This document shows positions 18,508 to 27,910 of a stretch of DNA of 64,000 nt, piece by piece. The stretch covers positions 283,399 to 347,398 of the forward strand of contig JADCRZ010000002.1 in the NCBI GenBank assembly GCA_015069695.1. The letters are read 5' to 3'. The notes beneath the pieces were generated by a model that worked only from the letters and a program-made list of their open reading frames with translations, searched no databases and was not told where the DNA came from. Origin of the DNA: Williamsia sp. (GTDB taxonomy: Bacteria > Bacteroidota > Bacteroidia > Chitinophagales > Chitinophagaceae). Numbering within the stretch: position 1 is the first letter of the stretch; every line of letters starts with the position of its first letter. Made by a program: the position numbers and the translations under genes.

Positions 18508-19248
18508 TTACTTTGGTAATGGATCAGGCGCATGCAGCAGTCTGCTGCCTGCTTTTACGGCAATCTGCGATCCTTCGGCCAGCAGTACCGACCTGGGTTG
18601 CTGTTGTGATAAAAATGCAAAGCGCTCGCCGTATACAAGGCCGAAGTTTACATCGATCGTGTAATGGATGACCGGATATGTCAGCCATTGCGGATGGGTG
18701 ACTTCATATTGCGAAGTCAGGGAGGGACTGAGTTGTGTATAGCCCCAGTAGTGCTCGGTAATAAATTCATGCTCGCTTTCTTTTTCGATCAGGACCGGCT
18801 CCGGGCTCGCAGTGAGGTGAAGCTTGTGCCATCCCTTTTTCTTCCACCGGTATTCGATCTCCATCGGGTCTTTGTCCAGGAGCCAGGTGTGGGCTGTGGG
18901 CATGGTCTCATAATTCTCTTTGTAGATCTTGTTCGCTACAAAGGCAAGGGCCGGGCGGGGAACGATTTCTTTGATAAAGACCACGCCTCTCCTCCATTCT
19001 TGGCCTTCTTTCCTGCGCACGTAAAAACGCAGGTTTATCTCTTCAAAGTTTGTATGAAAAGGCACCGGAATGCCCTTGATCCGGGTGTTCAGGAACATAA
19101 ATCCTACCAGGCTTACATAGCAGGTGCCCTGCCAGCTGTCGAGTTCTGTACCTGCCGGCAAAAAAGGGGCGAGCAGGGCCTGATCAACGGCATAGTTGGC
19201 CATGGCAAGCTTTCTCCATTCAGCAGTGAGAAAGGTAGATGATTTCAT
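18508..19248 (-). CDS. DUF2071 (YqjF-like) family protein
   Basis: A 246-residue cytoplasmic protein of the COG3361/DUF2071 family, recognised from WRKLAMANYAVDQALLAPFLP, GTCYVSLVGFMFLNTRI, FEEINLRFYVRR and VNFGLVYGERFAFL. The biochemical role is unknown. The start at 19248 (MKSSTFLTAEWRKL) places it 10 bases after the nagB stop and matches the family N-terminus; an upstream in-frame ATG at 19431 would lie inside nagB and add unrelated residues. It is probably the last gene of the gntR-nagB unit, though a link to amino-sugar metabolism is only positional. Confidence 0.72.
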   Translation of the reverse strand: MKSSTFLTAEWRKLAMANYAVDQALLAPFLPAGTELDSWQGTCYVSLVGFMFLNTRIKGIPVPFHTNFEEINLRFYVRRKEGQEWRRGVVFIKEIVPRPALAFVANKIYKENYETMPTAHTWLLDKDPMEIEYRWKKKGWHKLHLTASPEPVLIEKESEHEFITEHYWGYTQLSPSLTSQYEVTHPQWLTYPVIHYTIDVNFGLVYGERFAFLSQQQPRSVLLAEGSQIAVKAGSRLLHAPDPLPK

Positions 19249-19258
19249 AATTGATTTA

Positions 19259-21187
19259 TCAGTAATGCCAGCGCACAAATGCTTCGATGGCGGCGTAATG
19301 GGTGAGGCCCAACTGCGCATACAGGTTGGCGGTAGCCGCATTGCGTTCCTCGGCGCGCTGCCAGAACTCACGGGCATCGCTGCCCTGGAACGGTACCATG
19401 TCTTTCTGGCTTTGGTGGATAAAAATACCATGGCGCTTGCGCTGCACCTGCTCCGGGCTCATGGGAACTGCCATTTCTATTTCCTCCATCTTCCATTCCT
19501 GCCAGGCCCCTTTGTACAGCCAGAGCCAGCATTCTTCTATCCAGCCACCCTGTTGTTTGAGGCGGTGGAGCGATTCAAAAACAATGTCCAGGCATACTTT
19601 ATGGGTTCCGTGCGGATCGGCCAGGTCGCCGGCGCAGAAGATCTGGTGGGGTTGTATTGTATTGAGCAGCTCTATGGTAAGGCGGATGTCTTCTTCCCCC
19701 ATCGGCCTTTTTTCGATGGTGCCGGTTTCATAAAACGGCAGGTTGAGAAAATGCGCTTGTTCCTCACCGAGACCTACATAGCGGCAGGTGGCTTTGGCTT
19801 CGCAGCGGCGGATCAATCCTTTGATGGCCCTGATCTCGGGCGTATCCAGCTCATCCTTTTTTACAGAAAGATAGTTCCGGATATCGGCTGCAATGCGGTG
19901 GGCATTGTCGTTGGTGCCGCCGGCAATCGCTTCAAATCCCAGCGCAAAATCCAGGAAGCGGGTTACAAACTCGTCTGTTACCGCAATATTGCCCGATGTC
20001 TGGTAGGCTACATGCACTTCATGGCCCTGGTCGTGGAGCCGCTGAAAGGTGCCGCCCATCGAGATGATGTCGTCATCGGGGTGGGGAGAGAAAATAAGCA
20101 CGCGTTTGGGATAAGGCTGCGACCGCTCCGGATGGGTAGGCAACACCACGTTGGGTTTGCCGCCGGGCCATCCTGTGATCGTGTCTCGGAGCATATAGTA
20201 AACCTGCAGGTTGATGTCGTAAGGATTGCCTTTTTCTACCAGCAGGTCACCCAGGCCGTATTCGTTGTAATCGGCGTTGGTAAGAGACAGGATAGGCTTG
20301 TTGATGGCCAGGGCCATGTTGACCACCGCTTTTTTGATCATCTGGGGCGTCCATTCAATTTCACCGGTCAGCCAGGGACTTTTAAACCGGGTCAGTTCAG
20401 ATGCGGCTTGTTCATCTACCACAAATTCGCAGTGGTTGTGCTGCTGCAGCAAGCTTGCCGGCACCTGCTCTGTCAGGAACCCTTCTACCGCTTTCTGGAT
20501 CACGGGTGCCTTGGCGGCGCCCCATGCCATCAGGATCACGTGTTTGGCTTTGAGGATGGTTTGAATGCCCATGGTAAGCGCCAGGCGGGGCACCTGGGAG
20601 ATATTGGCAAAATCATGTGCGTTGGCCAGGCGGGTTGAGTTCTCCAGGCTGATCAGGCGCGTGCGGGAATAGATGCTGCTGCCGGGCTCATTAAAACCGA
20701 TGTGTCCGTTGTTGCCGATGCCCAGCACCTGCAGGTCCACGCCGCCGGCTTCTTCGATCTTTTTTTCATAATCGGCACAGTGTTGCTTGATCTTTTCCTT
20801 GGGCAGACTGCCATCCGGAATATGGATATTTTTGGGATCGATGTCGACATGCTGGAACAGGAGCGTGTGCATATAGCGGTGATAGCTTTGTGCAGCATCC
20901 AGCTGGATGGGATAGTATTCATCCAGGTTAAAGCTGATCACGTTGCGAAAGCTCAGTCCCTCCTGCCGGTGCATACGAACCAGTTCGGCATAGAGTGATT
21001 TGGGGGTGGAGCCGGTAGCCAGGCCCAGCACACAAGCCTCACCTTTTGCCTGTTTCTGGCGGATCGTATCGGCTATCTTCCCGGCTACAAAACGGGCGCC
21101 TTCCTTTGGGTCGGTAAATATAGAGCAGGGAATTTTTTCCAGCGAGTCAACCATCGTAACAGTGCGTTTCTGCATGGTAGTAGCCAT
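19259..21187 (-). CDS. nagB: Glucosamine-6-phosphate deaminase fused to a PIG-L/LmbE-type domain
   Basis: A 642-residue two-domain enzyme. Residues about 20-290 are NagB: LGLATGSTPKSLYAEL (54-69), FNLDEYYPI (86-94, containing Asp89) and GIGNNGHIGFNEPGS (156-170). It converts glucosamine-6-phosphate to fructose-6-phosphate and ammonia. Residues about 360-640 are a PIG-L/LmbE-like metal hydrolase with PHPDDD (368-373) and AGDLADPHGTH (519-529, with His526 and His529). Such long NagB fusions are known in Bacteroidota, but the role of the second domain is not established. It is 30 bases downstream of the GntR regulator gene and divergent from the sialic-acid importer, the expected final step of amino-sugar catabolism. 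Confidence 0.92.
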   Translation of the reverse strand: MATTMQKRTVTMVDSLEKIPCSIFTDPKEGARFVAGKIADTIRQKQAKGEACVLGLATGSTPKSLYAELVRMHRQEGLSFRNVISFNLDEYYPIQLDAAQSYHRYMHTLLFQHVDIDPKNIHIPDGSLPKEKIKQHCADYEKKIEEAGGVDLQVLGIGNNGHIGFNEPGSSIYSRTRLISLENSTRLANAHDFANISQVPRLALTMGIQTILKAKHVILMAWGAAKAPVIQKAVEGFLTEQVPASLLQQHNHCEFVVDEQAASELTRFKSPWLTGEIEWTPQMIKKAVVNMALAINKPILSLTNADYNEYGLGDLLVEKGNPYDINLQVYYMLRDTITGWPGGKPNVVLPTHPERSQPYPKRVLIFSPHPDDDIISMGGTFQRLHDQGHEVHVAYQTSGNIAVTDEFVTRFLDFALGFEAIAGGTNDNAHRIAADIRNYLSVKKDELDTPEIRAIKGLIRRCEAKATCRYVGLGEEQAHFLNLPFYETGTIEKRPMGEEDIRLTIELLNTIQPHQIFCAGDLADPHGTHKVCLDIVFESLHRLKQQGGWIEECWLWLYKGAWQEWKMEEIEMAVPMSPEQVQRKRHGIFIHQSQKDMVPFQGSDAREFWQRAEERNAATANLYAQLGLTHYAAIEAFVRWHY

Positions 21188-21217
21188 ATGGGTGGGTTTT
21201 GTAAAGACAAATGTAAA

Positions 21218-21937
21218 TCATGGTTCAGACGAGGCAAACAGCCGGGCAAAATGATTTTCAAGGTGGTTGCGCATGGCATTGCGGAACAGTTCGGGTGAGC
21301 CGTTTTCGAGAATGTCGACCAGGCCTTTGTGGGAAACAAATTTTTTCAGGCTGGGTGGTTTTTTCAGCAATCCGCTGTTGTGTACATAATCAAAGACAGG
21401 CAGCAGCATGCGCTGGAATTTTTTCATGGTTTCGTTGCCGGTGATCTCGTACAGCTTGCCATGAAAAGCAATTTCATGCTCGATATGGAAGAGGTGATGC
21501 TGGGTTGCCTGCGGCTCTTTGCTTACGATCCTTTTCAGCTCTTCGATGTCTTCCCGGGTGATGTGGTAAAAAATCAAATCGGCCATACCGATCTCCAGCA
21601 CCAGCCTGAATTCAAATATCTCCTTTAAGGTGTCCTGGTCAAGGATGTGCGGATTCATGCTTTTGCTCATGACGCCAAACAAATCCGGGCTGGTGATCAC
21701 CGCTCCTTTTTTCTTCTTAGACTCGATCATGCCCATCATGCGCAGCCGGAGCATGGCTTCCCTGATAACCGTGCGGCTGACCCCCAGTAATTCAGCGAGC
21801 TCGGTTTCTTTGGGGATGGCATCGCCCACTTTCAGCTTTCTTTCCTGCAGCAACCTGACCAGATTGGCTTCTACTTTATCAACCAGGGAACTGGTGTCTG
21901 CCGCTTCCATGTCGTCTCTTAGCGTGGTAAAATCCAT
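21218..21937 (-). CDS. GntR-family (FadR/FCD subfamily) transcriptional regulator
   Basis: A 239-residue regulator. An N-terminal winged helix (KLKVGDAIPKETELAELLGV, then SRTVIREAMLRL) is followed by a helical FCD effector domain (EIFEFRLVLEIGMADLIF, HIEHEIAFHGKLYEITGN). FCD regulators often sense small acids or sugar acids; here Neu5Ac or an amino-sugar phosphate is the likely signal, inferred from the divergent sialic-acid locus. It begins 170 bases from the SusC start at 22107, and the gap holds two palindromes that could be its operators. It probably controls both its own nagB unit and the rightward operon. Confidence 0.88.
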   Translation of the reverse strand: MDFTTLRDDMEAADTSSLVDKVEANLVRLLQERKLKVGDAIPKETELAELLGVSRTVIREAMLRLRMMGMIESKKKKGAVITSPDLFGVMSKSMNPHILDQDTLKEIFEFRLVLEIGMADLIFYHITREDIEELKRIVSKEPQATQHHLFHIEHEIAFHGKLYEITGNETMKKFQRMLLPVFDYVHNSGLLKKPPSLKKFVSHKGLVDILENGSPELFRNAMRNHLENHFARLFASSEP

Positions 21938-21955
21938 AATAAGTATTACTTAAAA

Positions 21956-21963
21956 CAAAAATA
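21956..21963 (-). promoter_or_regulatory. -7 box for the gntR-nagB unit
   Basis: The minus strand reads TATTTTTG, matching TAnnTTTG, 19-26 bases upstream of the GntR start codon. No clear -33 element was identified. Confidence 0.45.
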
Positions 21964-21999
21964 AGAAAAAGGGATGAATTAAAATGAAATATATTTAAT

Positions 22000-22028
22000 A
22001 TTGATAATCAATGTATTGTAAAACAATA
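22000..22028. promoter_or_regulatory. Paired palindromes, candidate GntR operators
   Basis: Two perfect palindromes lie side by side: ATTGATAATCAAT at 22000-22012 and TATTGT-AAA-ACAATA at 22014-22028. Both have the short AT-rich dyad form bound by many FCD-type GntR regulators. They sit between the two opposing -7 boxes, where a repressor encoded at 21218 could block both units. The regulator-site match is inference. Confidence 0.45.
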
Positions 22029-22059
22029 AAAATATTTTTTTCTAGTTAGACGAAAGTTT

Positions 22060-22067
22060 TATCTTTA
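22060..22067 (+). promoter_or_regulatory. -7 box for the sialic-acid susCD operon
   Basis: TATCTTTA matches TAnnTTTG except at the last base and lies 40-47 bases upstream of the SusC start at 22107, giving a short leader. The -33 region is a T-run rather than a clean TTG. Confidence 0.4.
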
Positions 22068-22106
22068 TTAAGTCATACATAATAATTTACTTCAATCCAG
22101 TTTATA

Positions 22107-25100
22107 ATGAAAGTGCTCTTTATTTTTGGGCTCCTCCTGGTTTTCACTTCCCGGCTCTCGGCGCAAGCAAGGCTGGTCAGCGGACAGGTCACCTCGGCAG
22201 AAGATGGCAAGCCATTGCCCGCCGTAAGCGTGCAGGTAAAGGGCAGGTCTGCCGGTACGCAAACAAAAGAGGACGGCAGCTTTTCCCTGTCTGCCGTGAA
22301 CGGCGATATCCTGGTCTTTACCATGACCGGCTTTGCCTCCCGGCAAGTAACCATCCGCGGTCTCCTCCCGGTTAACGTATCCATGAAAGGAGAAGCCGGT
22401 AAGCTGGGCGAAGTAGTCGTGGTCGGGTACGGCTCCCAGTCGCGCAGAAACATCACCAGCTCCATCGCCAAGCTTGACACCAGCGTTTTGCAGAACGCGC
22501 CCCGTGCCAACGTAGGCAGTGCCCTGCAGGGTACGGTGTCCGGTCTGCAGGTCGTAACACCCAGCGGCGCTCCCGGTACCTCGCCCATTGTCCTGCTGCG
22601 GGGCGGCGCTTCTATCAACAACCCCGGCGCTCCCCTGGTAGTGGTTGACGGCGTGATCCGTGATTATAACGACATTGCTGCCGAAGACATTGCTTCTATG
22701 GAGCTGCTGAAAGATGCTGCTTCCACTGCCATTTACGGAGCCCGCGCCAACAACGGGGTTATTTTAATTACCACCCGCCAGGGCCGGGCCGGCACCGCCC
22801 AGATCTCTTACAAGTTTACCGGTGGCGCCAACATAAACCGGAAGGGCTACCGGTACATGAGTGCAAAAGACTATATTTACTTCAACCGGCTGGGCAACCT
22901 GAACTCCGGCCGCACCCTGGCCAATGTAAATGCCTCGCGCGGCTACGGCCTCCTCACCGACGCTGCCAACTTAGCTTCTTTCGACATCCGCAGCTACGAC
23001 GCTGCGACAGCCCCGCTGCTGCAAAAAGGATGGGACACCGTAGGCGATCCTTATGGCGGTACCATCATCTTTAAAGACCATGGGGGTGAAATAGAAAAAA
23101 TCCTGTTCCGCAATACCCACACGCAGGATCATTACCTCAATGTAAGTGCCGGAAACGACAAGGGACGGTATTTTGCCAGCTTTGATTATTACAAGGAAGA
23201 TGGCGTGATCGTGGGCTCTTCTTACAAACGCTTCTCGGGTGATGTAAACGGCTCGTACAGGGTAAAGCCCAACGTGGAAGTAGGTACGGGTGTTAACCTG
23301 TCCACAGCCAGCCAGTATGGCACCATCGGCGGTGATGTAAACACCTTATACCGGAACCTGTCTATCTGGCCCACTTTCAATCCCTGGCTGGACTCTGCCA
23401 AAACCTTGCCCAACCCGGGAAATGGCATTACAGACGGCAATCCGCTGTACTGGCTCAACCGGGTACAACGCAACAACCAGCTGAGCAAGGTGACCGTTGT
23501 ATCTTCCCTGAAATGGGACATCCTGCCCGGCCTGTACATAAAGGCAACGGCAAACGCTTACCTGTATGAGAACGTAAGCCAGTCTTTCAACCAGGCCACG
23601 CAAAACTATACAAACCTTTTTGCCAATCCGCCCTCCTACAGCAGCACCAGCCGCGATGCCGTTAATTATTTCCGGAGAGACTTCCAGCAAACCTACAATG
23701 CCATCGCCAACTATACCCACCAGTTTGGCGGGGCGCACAACATCAATGCAATGCTGGGGGCAGAATATTTTGACTATAGAAGGATGGACATGCAGGTATA
23801 CGGCACCAATGCGCCCACCAATGATATTTCCACGCCCAATGCTTCTACCACTTTTGCTGCCGGCAACAACTACGGCACCAGATCGCAGTACCGGATCGTT
23901 TCCCATTTCGGACGGATCAATTACGATTTCAACCAAAAATATCTGCTCACAGGTGTATACCGCCAGGACGGCATTTCCCGGCTGGCTGCCGGAAACCGCT
24001 GGGGCTTTTTCCCGGGCGGCTCGGCAGGCTGGAACATGCACCGGGAAGCTTTTTACCAGGATTGGGGACTGGACAAAGTGTTGTCTTCCCTCAAGCCCCG
24101 CATCAGCTATGGCGTAAACGGAAACGTGGCTGGCCTGGGTGATTATGAAGTGCAGGGCGTGTACGGACTGCAAACCAACTACAGCGGCAATGCCGGATTT
24201 TTAAATACCTCCCTGGTGAACAGCAACCTGCGCTGGGAAAAAAGCAAGACAACCGATGTGGGATTTGATGCCGGCCTGCTCAACAACAGGATCACGCTGA
24301 TCTTTGATTATTACGATAGAAAAACCAGCGACCTGCTGACCAACCTGACCCTGCCCAGCTATATCGGATTCAATACCGTCAGAACAAACCTGGGAACGTT
24401 TCAAAACAAGGGATGGGAATTGACGCTGCAGGCAAGTGTGCTGAACAGGGCCGATGGCTTGCGCTGGGACATTGGTGCGAACGCATCTTATGTAAAGAAC
24501 AAGATCCTGCAACTGCCTTACAATGGCAACGAGCGCAACCGGCAGGGTGGTCTCCAGATCTATGATCCGGCCGCAGGCAAGGTTGTATGGGTTGGCGGCT
24601 TGCAGGAAGGGCAGTCACTGGGAAGCATATACGCTTTCAGGCAAGTCTCTATTTTCAAAGACGCAGCAGAAATTGCCAAGCTGGCGGGTAGCAGGGTAGA
24701 TGTGATTGGCGGTATCAGTGGTCCCAACAGCAACTACGGCACCGGAAAGATCACGCCGGGTGATGTGAACTGGATGGATGTGGACAAGAACGACACCATT
24801 GATTCGCGCGACATGGTGTACATGGGAAATATTTATCCCAAGTGGACAGGCGGTTTCAATACCTCCTTGTCGTACAAAGGGCTATCGCTTTATAGTCGCT
24901 TTGAATTTGCCCTGGGTCATACCATCTACAACGACCAGGTGGCCCGCGTGCTGGGCAATTACCAGGGTACCTTTAACTACATCGAGCTGCAGAAGGAAGC
25001 CTGGTCGCCTTCCAATACCCAAACCGATATTCCGAAAGTGTATTATGCCGACCAGGTGGCGGCGCCGGCAGGCAAAAAGAACTATACCCGCAACAACAAT

Positions 25101-25394
25101 GCAGGCGGGGTGCTGAATGGGAACAATTCCAGGTTTTATGAAAAGGGTGATTACCTGGCCTGCCGCGAGATCACGCTATCCTGTGATCTTTCTAAAAAGC
25201 TCCACGCCCGGTTGCCTTTCCTGTCACAGGCACGCATATACGCTACCGTGATGAACCTGTTTTATATAACCCAATTTTCCGGTCCTTCTCCCGAGCCTCC
25301 TGTAGCCGCAGGTTCCTCTACCATCAACGGGATTTACGCCGGCACCTATCCTACACCCAAAACAATTGTAGCCGGCATACAGGTGAGTTTTTAA
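22107..25394 (+). CDS. SusC/RagA-type receptor of the sialic-acid locus
   Basis: A 1095-residue TonB-dependent receptor. The signal peptide ends near RLSAQA. A carboxypeptidase-regulatory-like domain follows (RLVSGQVTSAEDGKPLPAVS), then a plug with EVVVVGYGSQSRRNITSSI, PLVVVDGVIRDYNDIAAED and ELLKDAASTAIYGARANNGV, then a barrel ending IVAGIQVSF. Together with the SusD encoded 18 bases downstream it should import sialic acid or sialylated oligosaccharide, a specificity inferred from the N-acetylneuraminate lyase, sialidase and GH109 genes of the same operon. It has no extended N-terminal signalling domain of the anti-sigma-interacting type. Confidence 0.92.
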   Translation: MKVLFIFGLLLVFTSRLSAQARLVSGQVTSAEDGKPLPAVSVQVKGRSAGTQTKEDGSFSLSAVNGDILVFTMTGFASRQVTIRGLLPVNVSMKGEAGKLGEVVVVGYGSQSRRNITSSIAKLDTSVLQNAPRANVGSALQGTVSGLQVVTPSGAPGTSPIVLLRGGASINNPGAPLVVVDGVIRDYNDIAAEDIASMELLKDAASTAIYGARANNGVILITTRQGRAGTAQISYKFTGGANINRKGYRYMSAKDYIYFNRLGNLNSGRTLANVNASRGYGLLTDAANLASFDIRSYDAATAPLLQKGWDTVGDPYGGTIIFKDHGGEIEKILFRNTHTQDHYLNVSAGNDKGRYFASFDYYKEDGVIVGSSYKRFSGDVNGSYRVKPNVEVGTGVNLSTASQYGTIGGDVNTLYRNLSIWPTFNPWLDSAKTLPNPGNGITDGNPLYWLNRVQRNNQLSKVTVVSSLKWDILPGLYIKATANAYLYENVSQSFNQATQNYTNLFANPPSYSSTSRDAVNYFRRDFQQTYNAIANYTHQFGGAHNINAMLGAEYFDYRRMDMQVYGTNAPTNDISTPNASTTFAAGNNYGTRSQYRIVSHFGRINYDFNQKYLLTGVYRQDGISRLAAGNRWGFFPGGSAGWNMHREAFYQDWGLDKVLSSLKPRISYGVNGNVAGLGDYEVQGVYGLQTNYSGNAGFLNTSLVNSNLRWEKSKTTDVGFDAGLLNNRITLIFDYYDRKTSDLLTNLTLPSYIGFNTVRTNLGTFQNKGWELTLQASVLNRADGLRWDIGANASYVKNKILQLPYNGNERNRQGGLQIYDPAAGKVVWVGGLQEGQSLGSIYAFRQVSIFKDAAEIAKLAGSRVDVIGGISGPNSNYGTGKITPGDVNWMDVDKNDTIDSRDMVYMGNIYPKWTGGFNTSLSYKGLSLYSRFEFALGHTIYNDQVARVLGNYQGTFNYIELQKEAWSPSNTQTDIPKVYYADQVAAPAGKKNYTRNNNAGGVLNGNNSRFYEKGDYLACREITLSCDLSKKLHARLPFLSQARIYATVMNLFYITQFSGPSPEPPVAAGSSTINGIYAGTYPTPKTIVAGIQVSF

Positions 25395-25412
25395 ATATCA
25401 ATCTAATCAATC

Positions 25413-26942
25413 ATGAAAAATATTGTTCTCTTCTTTTTTCTCGCCCTCCTGCTGTTGCTGCAGGCCTGCAGCAAAAAGCTTGACCTGCTGCCGGCAAGCA
25501 GCATCAGCGATGCCAGCTTCTGGAAAACCCCCGACCAGTTCGATGCTTTTGTAACCGGTGTGCACACACAGTTTCGCAGCAATGCAGCTACGTTTCAAAC
25601 CCTGGGCGAAATGCGGGCCGATATATTTGGCACGGACCCGGGTTCGGGCTCGGTGTTTACCGGCGAAGCTACCCAGGGCGTAGAGCGCCTGTGGACGCAA
25701 AACCTCGACCTTGACAATCCGGGTGTGTCCAACTTTGGAAATTTTTATTACAACATCAACCAGATCAACCTGCTGATCAGCAACCTGAAAACAACAGGCG
25801 TAGTTACACCGGCCAACAAGAGCTATTACCTGGGGATCGGTTATGGCATGCGGGCCTTTTATTATTTTCACCTGCTGCGTACCTGGGGCAATGCCATCCT
25901 GCAAACCACCCCGGTTTCTTCCATCGACATCTCCAACCTGGCCAAAGGGGCTTCCACCCAGGACGAAGTGACAAAGCAGATCAAAGCTGATATTGACAGC
26001 TCGGTCAATAACTTTGGCGCTGTCTATACTTTCCGGAGCCAGAAAGGCATCTGGTCAAAAGCTGCCAGCCTGATGTTAAAAGGGGAAGTGTATTTGTGGA
26101 CTTCCTACCGGGGTGGCGGGGCTGCAGATGCAACCACGGCCCTCAATGCATTGACTGATATTCAAACCAATATCCCTTCCCTTGCCCTGCTGCCTAATTT
26201 TGCCGATGTGTTTGCTTCCGGCAACAAGGGCAACGCAGAAATCATTTTTGCCATCCGCTACCAGCTCAACGAGGCGGCCATGACCTGGATCCCCGGTACG
26301 TACGAACCGCAAACCGGTTTTATCATCAACTACTACGACTCTGCAGCCAACCGGAAATTTGACGCCACGACCGACAACTGGGGAGGAACCCTGCGCGCGC
26401 CTGTCAAGATCGCTACCTTCCGTGCATACAACGACAAGGACCTGCGCAAGGGATACACCATCCAGCCGGCTTACAATAAGGTGGGCAATAATTATGTGAT
26501 GGCCGGTGCCTTTGTCAAAAAATACCCGGGTGAACAAAATGCAGGCAGCAGGCAATATACCAATGACTTTCCCATATACCGCTATGCCGATCTGCTGCTG
26601 CTGAAGGCAGAAGCAAAACTGGCCCTGGGCCAAGATCCTGCAGCAGAGATCAATGGGGTCAGGCAAAGAGCTTACGGTGCCGGTTATACGCTTGCTCAAT
26701 GGGGCTATCCCAACCAGTCCGTTGATGCAGACCCGAAGGAAGCCTTGCTGCAGGAGCGCTTTTGCGAATTTGTATTTGAAGGAAAACGCTGGTACGATTT
26801 ACGCAGAATGGGCGATGCCTATGTATACAAACATACAACGCTCTCTTCCACCCAGGCTTACAAGCTGCTCTGGCCCATCGACCGCAATTCTTTAACCAAT
26901 AACCGCTCGCTGGAGCAAAATCCGGGATACGCTAAATTTTAA
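25413..26942 (+). CDS. SusD/RagB lipoprotein of the sialic-acid locus (NanU-like role)
   Basis: A 509-residue lipoprotein with leader MKNIVLFFFLALLLLLQAC (lipidated Cys19). SusD features are IGYGMRAFYYFHLLRTWGNA, ASLMLKGEVYLWTSYRGG, YRYADLLLLKAEAKLALG and the C-terminal ERFCEFVFEGKRWYDLRR. It would bind ligand at the surface and close over the SusC barrel. In characterised Bacteroidota sialic-acid loci the SusD partner (NanU) binds Neu5Ac; I infer the same here from context, without identified binding residues. It is followed after 12 bases by the lyase gene. Confidence 0.92.
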   Translation: MKNIVLFFFLALLLLLQACSKKLDLLPASSISDASFWKTPDQFDAFVTGVHTQFRSNAATFQTLGEMRADIFGTDPGSGSVFTGEATQGVERLWTQNLDLDNPGVSNFGNFYYNINQINLLISNLKTTGVVTPANKSYYLGIGYGMRAFYYFHLLRTWGNAILQTTPVSSIDISNLAKGASTQDEVTKQIKADIDSSVNNFGAVYTFRSQKGIWSKAASLMLKGEVYLWTSYRGGGAADATTALNALTDIQTNIPSLALLPNFADVFASGNKGNAEIIFAIRYQLNEAAMTWIPGTYEPQTGFIINYYDSAANRKFDATTDNWGGTLRAPVKIATFRAYNDKDLRKGYTIQPAYNKVGNNYVMAGAFVKKYPGEQNAGSRQYTNDFPIYRYADLLLLKAEAKLALGQDPAAEINGVRQRAYGAGYTLAQWGYPNQSVDADPKEALLQERFCEFVFEGKRWYDLRRMGDAYVYKHTTLSSTQAYKLLWPIDRNSLTNNRSLEQNPGYAKF

Positions 26943-26954
26943 TCCAATTCTATT

Positions 26955-27902
26955 ATGGCCATTTCCAACCTACAACACCTGCAGGGACTGATCGCTGCAC
27001 CTTTTACGCCCATGAAAAGGGGAGGTTCGCTGAACTTATCTGTGATACCAGATTACTATAGATTGCTCAAGGAAAACGGGGTAAAGGGGGCATTTATCTG
27101 TGGCTCTACCGGAGAGGGTGTATCACTGACCCGCAAAGAAAAAATGATGGTAGCTGAAGCCTGGGCCGCTGCCGCGCAGGCAGATCCGGATTTTAAGGTG
27201 ATGACCTTGCTGGGGGGAACCAGCCTGGCTGATTGCAAAAAGCTGGCACTGCATGCCCGCGACTGCGGACTGTACGGTGTTTCCTTCACCGCCCCGTTTT
27301 ACTTTAAGCCGGCTACTGTTTCCCTGCTGGCCCAGACCTGTGCAGAGATTGCTGCAGGGGTGCCGGACCTTCCTTTTTATTACTATCACATCCCCGTGCT
27401 CACAGGGGTGAACTTTCCCATGATCGAACTGCTGAAGGCGGTGGAGGAAGTGCCCAATTTTGCCGGGATCAAATACACCCATGAAGACTTCATGGATTTT
27501 CTTTCCTGCCTCCGTTACAGGGAAGGGCGTTACGATATGCTCTGGGGCCGGGATGAAACCATGCTATCGGCCCTGGTACTGGGCGCAAAGGGCGCTGTAG
27601 GCAGCACCTTCAACTATGCCGCACCGTTGTATTACAAGCTGATCGATGCTTTTGATCAAAACGATTTAGACAGCGCCCGGCAGCTGCAACAGCAATCGAT
27701 CGACATGATCAGCTTGCTGGGCAAATACGGGGGCATTGCGACCGGCAAGGCTTATATGAAGCTGGTGGGGTTAGACTGTGGTGAATTCAGGCTGCCGGTA
27801 AAGAACCCGGATGCCGGTGAATGGGAACGGTTCAGGCAGGATGCGGAGCAGATCGGGTTTGATCAATTTAAATCCGTTGTTCAGCAAGCGGTAAAATTGT
27901 AG
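26955..27902 (+). CDS. nanA: N-acetylneuraminate lyase (DapA/NanA family class I aldolase)
   Basis: A 315-residue TIM-barrel aldolase that cleaves Neu5Ac to N-acetylmannosamine and pyruvate. Key residues are visible: GSTGEG (50-55) binds the pyruvate carboxylate, Tyr144 in YYYHIP is the catalytic tyrosine, Lys173 in GIKYT forms the Schiff base, and the G-x-D-E motif (GRDE, 198-201) is typical of sialic-acid lyases rather than dihydrodipicolinate synthases. It sits 12 bases after susD and 8 bases before the MFS gene, clearly in one operon. The ManNAc epimerase and kinase expected next in the pathway are not in this window. Confidence 0.88.
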   Translation: MAISNLQHLQGLIAAPFTPMKRGGSLNLSVIPDYYRLLKENGVKGAFICGSTGEGVSLTRKEKMMVAEAWAAAAQADPDFKVMTLLGGTSLADCKKLALHARDCGLYGVSFTAPFYFKPATVSLLAQTCAEIAAGVPDLPFYYYHIPVLTGVNFPMIELLKAVEEVPNFAGIKYTHEDFMDFLSCLRYREGRYDMLWGRDETMLSALVLGAKGAVGSTFNYAAPLYYKLIDAFDQNDLDSARQLQQQSIDMISLLGKYGGIATGKAYMKLVGLDCGEFRLPVKNPDAGEWERFRQDAEQIGFDQFKSVVQQAVKL

Positions 27903-27910
27903 CTTTCGCT

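Noticed and set aside
19196..20638. 480-residue rightward open frame
   Set aside because: It is opposite the nagB fusion, whose motifs are intact; the translation shows no domain and a Cys/Phe/His-rich antisense composition.
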